DNA from: Gyrodactylus bullatarudis
Taxonomy: Eukaryota > Platyhelminthes > Monogenea > Gyrodactylidea > Gyrodactylidae
Direction of reading: 5' to 3'
Assembly (NCBI GenBank): GCA_012064415.1
Contig: SSNU01000157.1
Coordinates: forward strand, 214,113-278,112
Length of the DNA: 64,000 nt
In this document: piece after piece, positions 61,797 through 64,000 of the stretch
How the letters are laid out: the number at the start of each line of letters is the position of its first letter
How positions within the stretch are numbered: position 1 is the stretch's first letter
Program-made: the position numbers and the translations under genes
Notes under the pieces: model-generated
Told to the model about the DNA's origin: nothing
What the model saw: the letters and a program-made list of their open reading frames with translations, nothing else
Databases searched by the model: none

Positions 61797-64000
61797 TTAA
61801 ATTGGGGTATTTGCTCTTATGATTTGTCTTAGAATGATTATTTCAGTTATGGTTAGTCAAATACATGGTTTTCCAAATACTTTTTCTGTTATACAAGTAA
61901 AAGCTCTGTAAAGTGACGAGAGTTGTGTGAAGTATACCTTACTTATAGGTTGATAAAATTTTGTAGATGTTCTCAATCTTTTATTCTGATTAATTTCCAC
62001 TTCGAATTTTTTTTCTATCTTATCAGGAAGAGGCCGTAGCAAAAAGAGCTAAAGCAGCAGTCAGTCAGACTTAAATTTAGTACCATTATATTCAGCATGA
62101 AATTTAGAGTAAACTTGGAAATTTTCAAGCTTCTATTCTAAAATATATGGCTAAAATTAGATTTTGAAATCAGTCTCAGATTTTGAATGATTTTAGATGT
62201 ACATTGTACATACATAGGTGTGAATACAAACATGTCAATCAAAGCTGTCATACTGTTCTCTTCCTTTTACATAGAATAGGGGTTTCTACTCACACATACG
62301 CACCACTATCACGATGAACATAGAGTGGGTCACACACACACTTTCTATAGAATGTAATGTAAAATCCTACCACGCCATATTTGGATATGAATGGATATAC
62401 ATCTATATGGGACGATATCGATCCAGATGTGATCATAAAATGCTGGGAAGAAACTGGTCTCCTACCCAAAAGGAATGAAGATAACCAAGAGCTTCGAAGA
62501 ACAACGAAAAATAACTTGGGATTATTGGAAAACCATTTGGCCATGAGAAAACTTCAAGGTTCATTGGAAATTGTGAAAAATCTTGATTTTTTAAAAGATA
62601 ACCCTGTTTTAAATTCAACAGTTTATGATTTCGAATAAAAGATTATTTTTATAAAAATACTCATTCTTTGAAATAGATTAGCAAGAACAGATTAGTTAAA
62701 ACATTCATATCCAAATATGGCGTGGTAGGATTTTACATTACATTCTATAGAAAGTGTGTGTGTGTGACCCACTCTATGTTCATCGTGATAGTGGTGCGTA
62801 TGTGTGAGTAGAAACCCCTATTCTATGTAAAAGGAAGAGAACAGTATGACAGCTTTGATTGACATGTTTGTATTCACACCTATGTATGTACAATGTACAT
62901 CTAAAATCATTCAAAATCTGAGACTGATTTCAAAATCTAATTTTAGCCATATATTTTAGAATAGAAGCTTGAAAATTTCCAAGTTTACTCTAAATTTCAT
63001 GCTGAATATAATGGTACTAAATTTAAGTCTGACTGACTGCTGCTTTAGCTCTTTTTGCTACGGCCTCTTCCTGATAAGATAGAAAAAAAATTCGAAGTGG
63101 AAATTAATCAGAATAAAAGATTGAGAACATCTACAAAATTTTATCAGCCTATTGAAAAATTTGAGATTCTGGTAGCAAAATATATTCGGGACCTTGGGAA
63201 AATTGTAGGAGAAATGTTGCTCGATTCTGATTGGCCGACAAATACTCAATTTCTATTGGTCTATTATTCATGAGATTTGGGGTAGAAATGGTAACGTATA
63301 CTTGCACATTCACACAACTCTCGTCACTTTACAGAGCTTTTACCTGTAGTAGTAAATTCTGAAAATTCATTTCTTTTATGGTTGGTCAGGTCTTGTTTTA
63401 CTGCTTAGGTAAGGGGTTATTTTCACTTATGGTTTGTTTATATTTATATCTATCTTTTCTCATTTAACACAGTTTTTATCCAAAATAAAGCTAATTAATA
63501 TGGGAATTTATGTTTTTTACAAAATTATAAATTTTTTCATCAAGAAATCGAATTTGAGAGTGATCAAAAGTGATTTTTAGGATCACGATTAGTCAAAGAA
63601 ACCGATTATGAGCATAAAAATTTCAACGGACTCGCCAATTTCCAGGGATCTTGAATCATCAAAGTTTCATCGATTTTCAAGTAGTGAAAATGTTTAAAAA
63701 ATCGAAATTCGATTTTCACAAGAAGATGGGCGGATTCTCAAAATCTGAATCAGCATATTTGATTTATTTGACTAATCGCGATCCTAAAAATCAACTTTTA
63801 AACACTCTCACTTTTAAATCAACAAAAATTATCAACTCAAAGTTAAAAAAATGGGAATTCAGCGCCATCGCTAGATTTGAAATATGCCATAACTTTCTTA
63901 AAATTTGATTTTTTTCAAATTTTTTTTCTTCAGATCTTGAAAGCCTACGATCTAGATTCCAATAGATCTTGATCAAATTCCATTTCTTGATGAAAAATTC

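Overview
The window is AT-rich eukaryotic DNA from an animal. It encodes a RYK-type receptor pseudokinase, three tetraspanins, a clathrin-adaptor sigma subunit, two MAPEG glutathione-transferase-like proteins, a ribosome-assembly WD40 protein (WDR74/NSA1) and a tRNA pseudouridine synthase (PUS3). I cannot name the species. A striking clue is intron size: many reconstructed introns are only 23-35 nt, which few animal lineages tolerate, while the RYK gene also carries introns of 1.8 and 3.2 kb. Non-coding DNA dominates and is full of transposon remnants.

Layout. 0.3-21.5 kb: five single-exon, signal-peptide-bearing NTPDase/apyrase (GDA1/CD39) paralogs, all on the minus strand. WDR74, a 0.7-kb foldback element, a 1.19-kb Mutator-like element with an exact 9-bp target duplication, and a Penelope-like element (PLE) around an assembly gap lie between them. 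One paralog has lost its catalytic motifs. 23.4-31.0 kb: an eight-exon RYK-like gene whose large intron holds a PLE relic. 31.1-32.3 kb: a MAPEG pair. 33.0-36.3 kb: three tetraspanins. 37.1-39.5 kb: AP-1 sigma (minus) and PUS3 (plus), divergent. 40.4-42.0 kb: an unrecognised four-exon gene assembled here from exons too short for an ORF search. 42-64 kb: mostly repeats (two hAT-like MITEs with 8-bp duplications, a second PLE, foldback copies, an internally deleted piggyBac, a large palindrome with a pogo/Tigger-like fragment) plus a few small genes, including a secreted peptide whose start codon appears to be created by splicing.

Functional reading. The apyrases are probably secreted purine-nucleotide hydrolases that expanded locally by tandem duplication. 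The single-copy genes are housekeeping or signalling genes. The most unexpected signals are in the PLEs. Three copies share a C-terminus made of a basic cluster followed by a PCNA-interacting (PIP-box-like) peptide. Two copies also retain hammerhead-ribozyme-like folds whose stem I covaries (the third fold, at 15.0 kb, is an inverted duplicate of the one at 16.5 kb).

Limits. Exon joins were inferred by eye from GT/AG sites, reading phase and family similarity. No alignment, RNA or database search was run.
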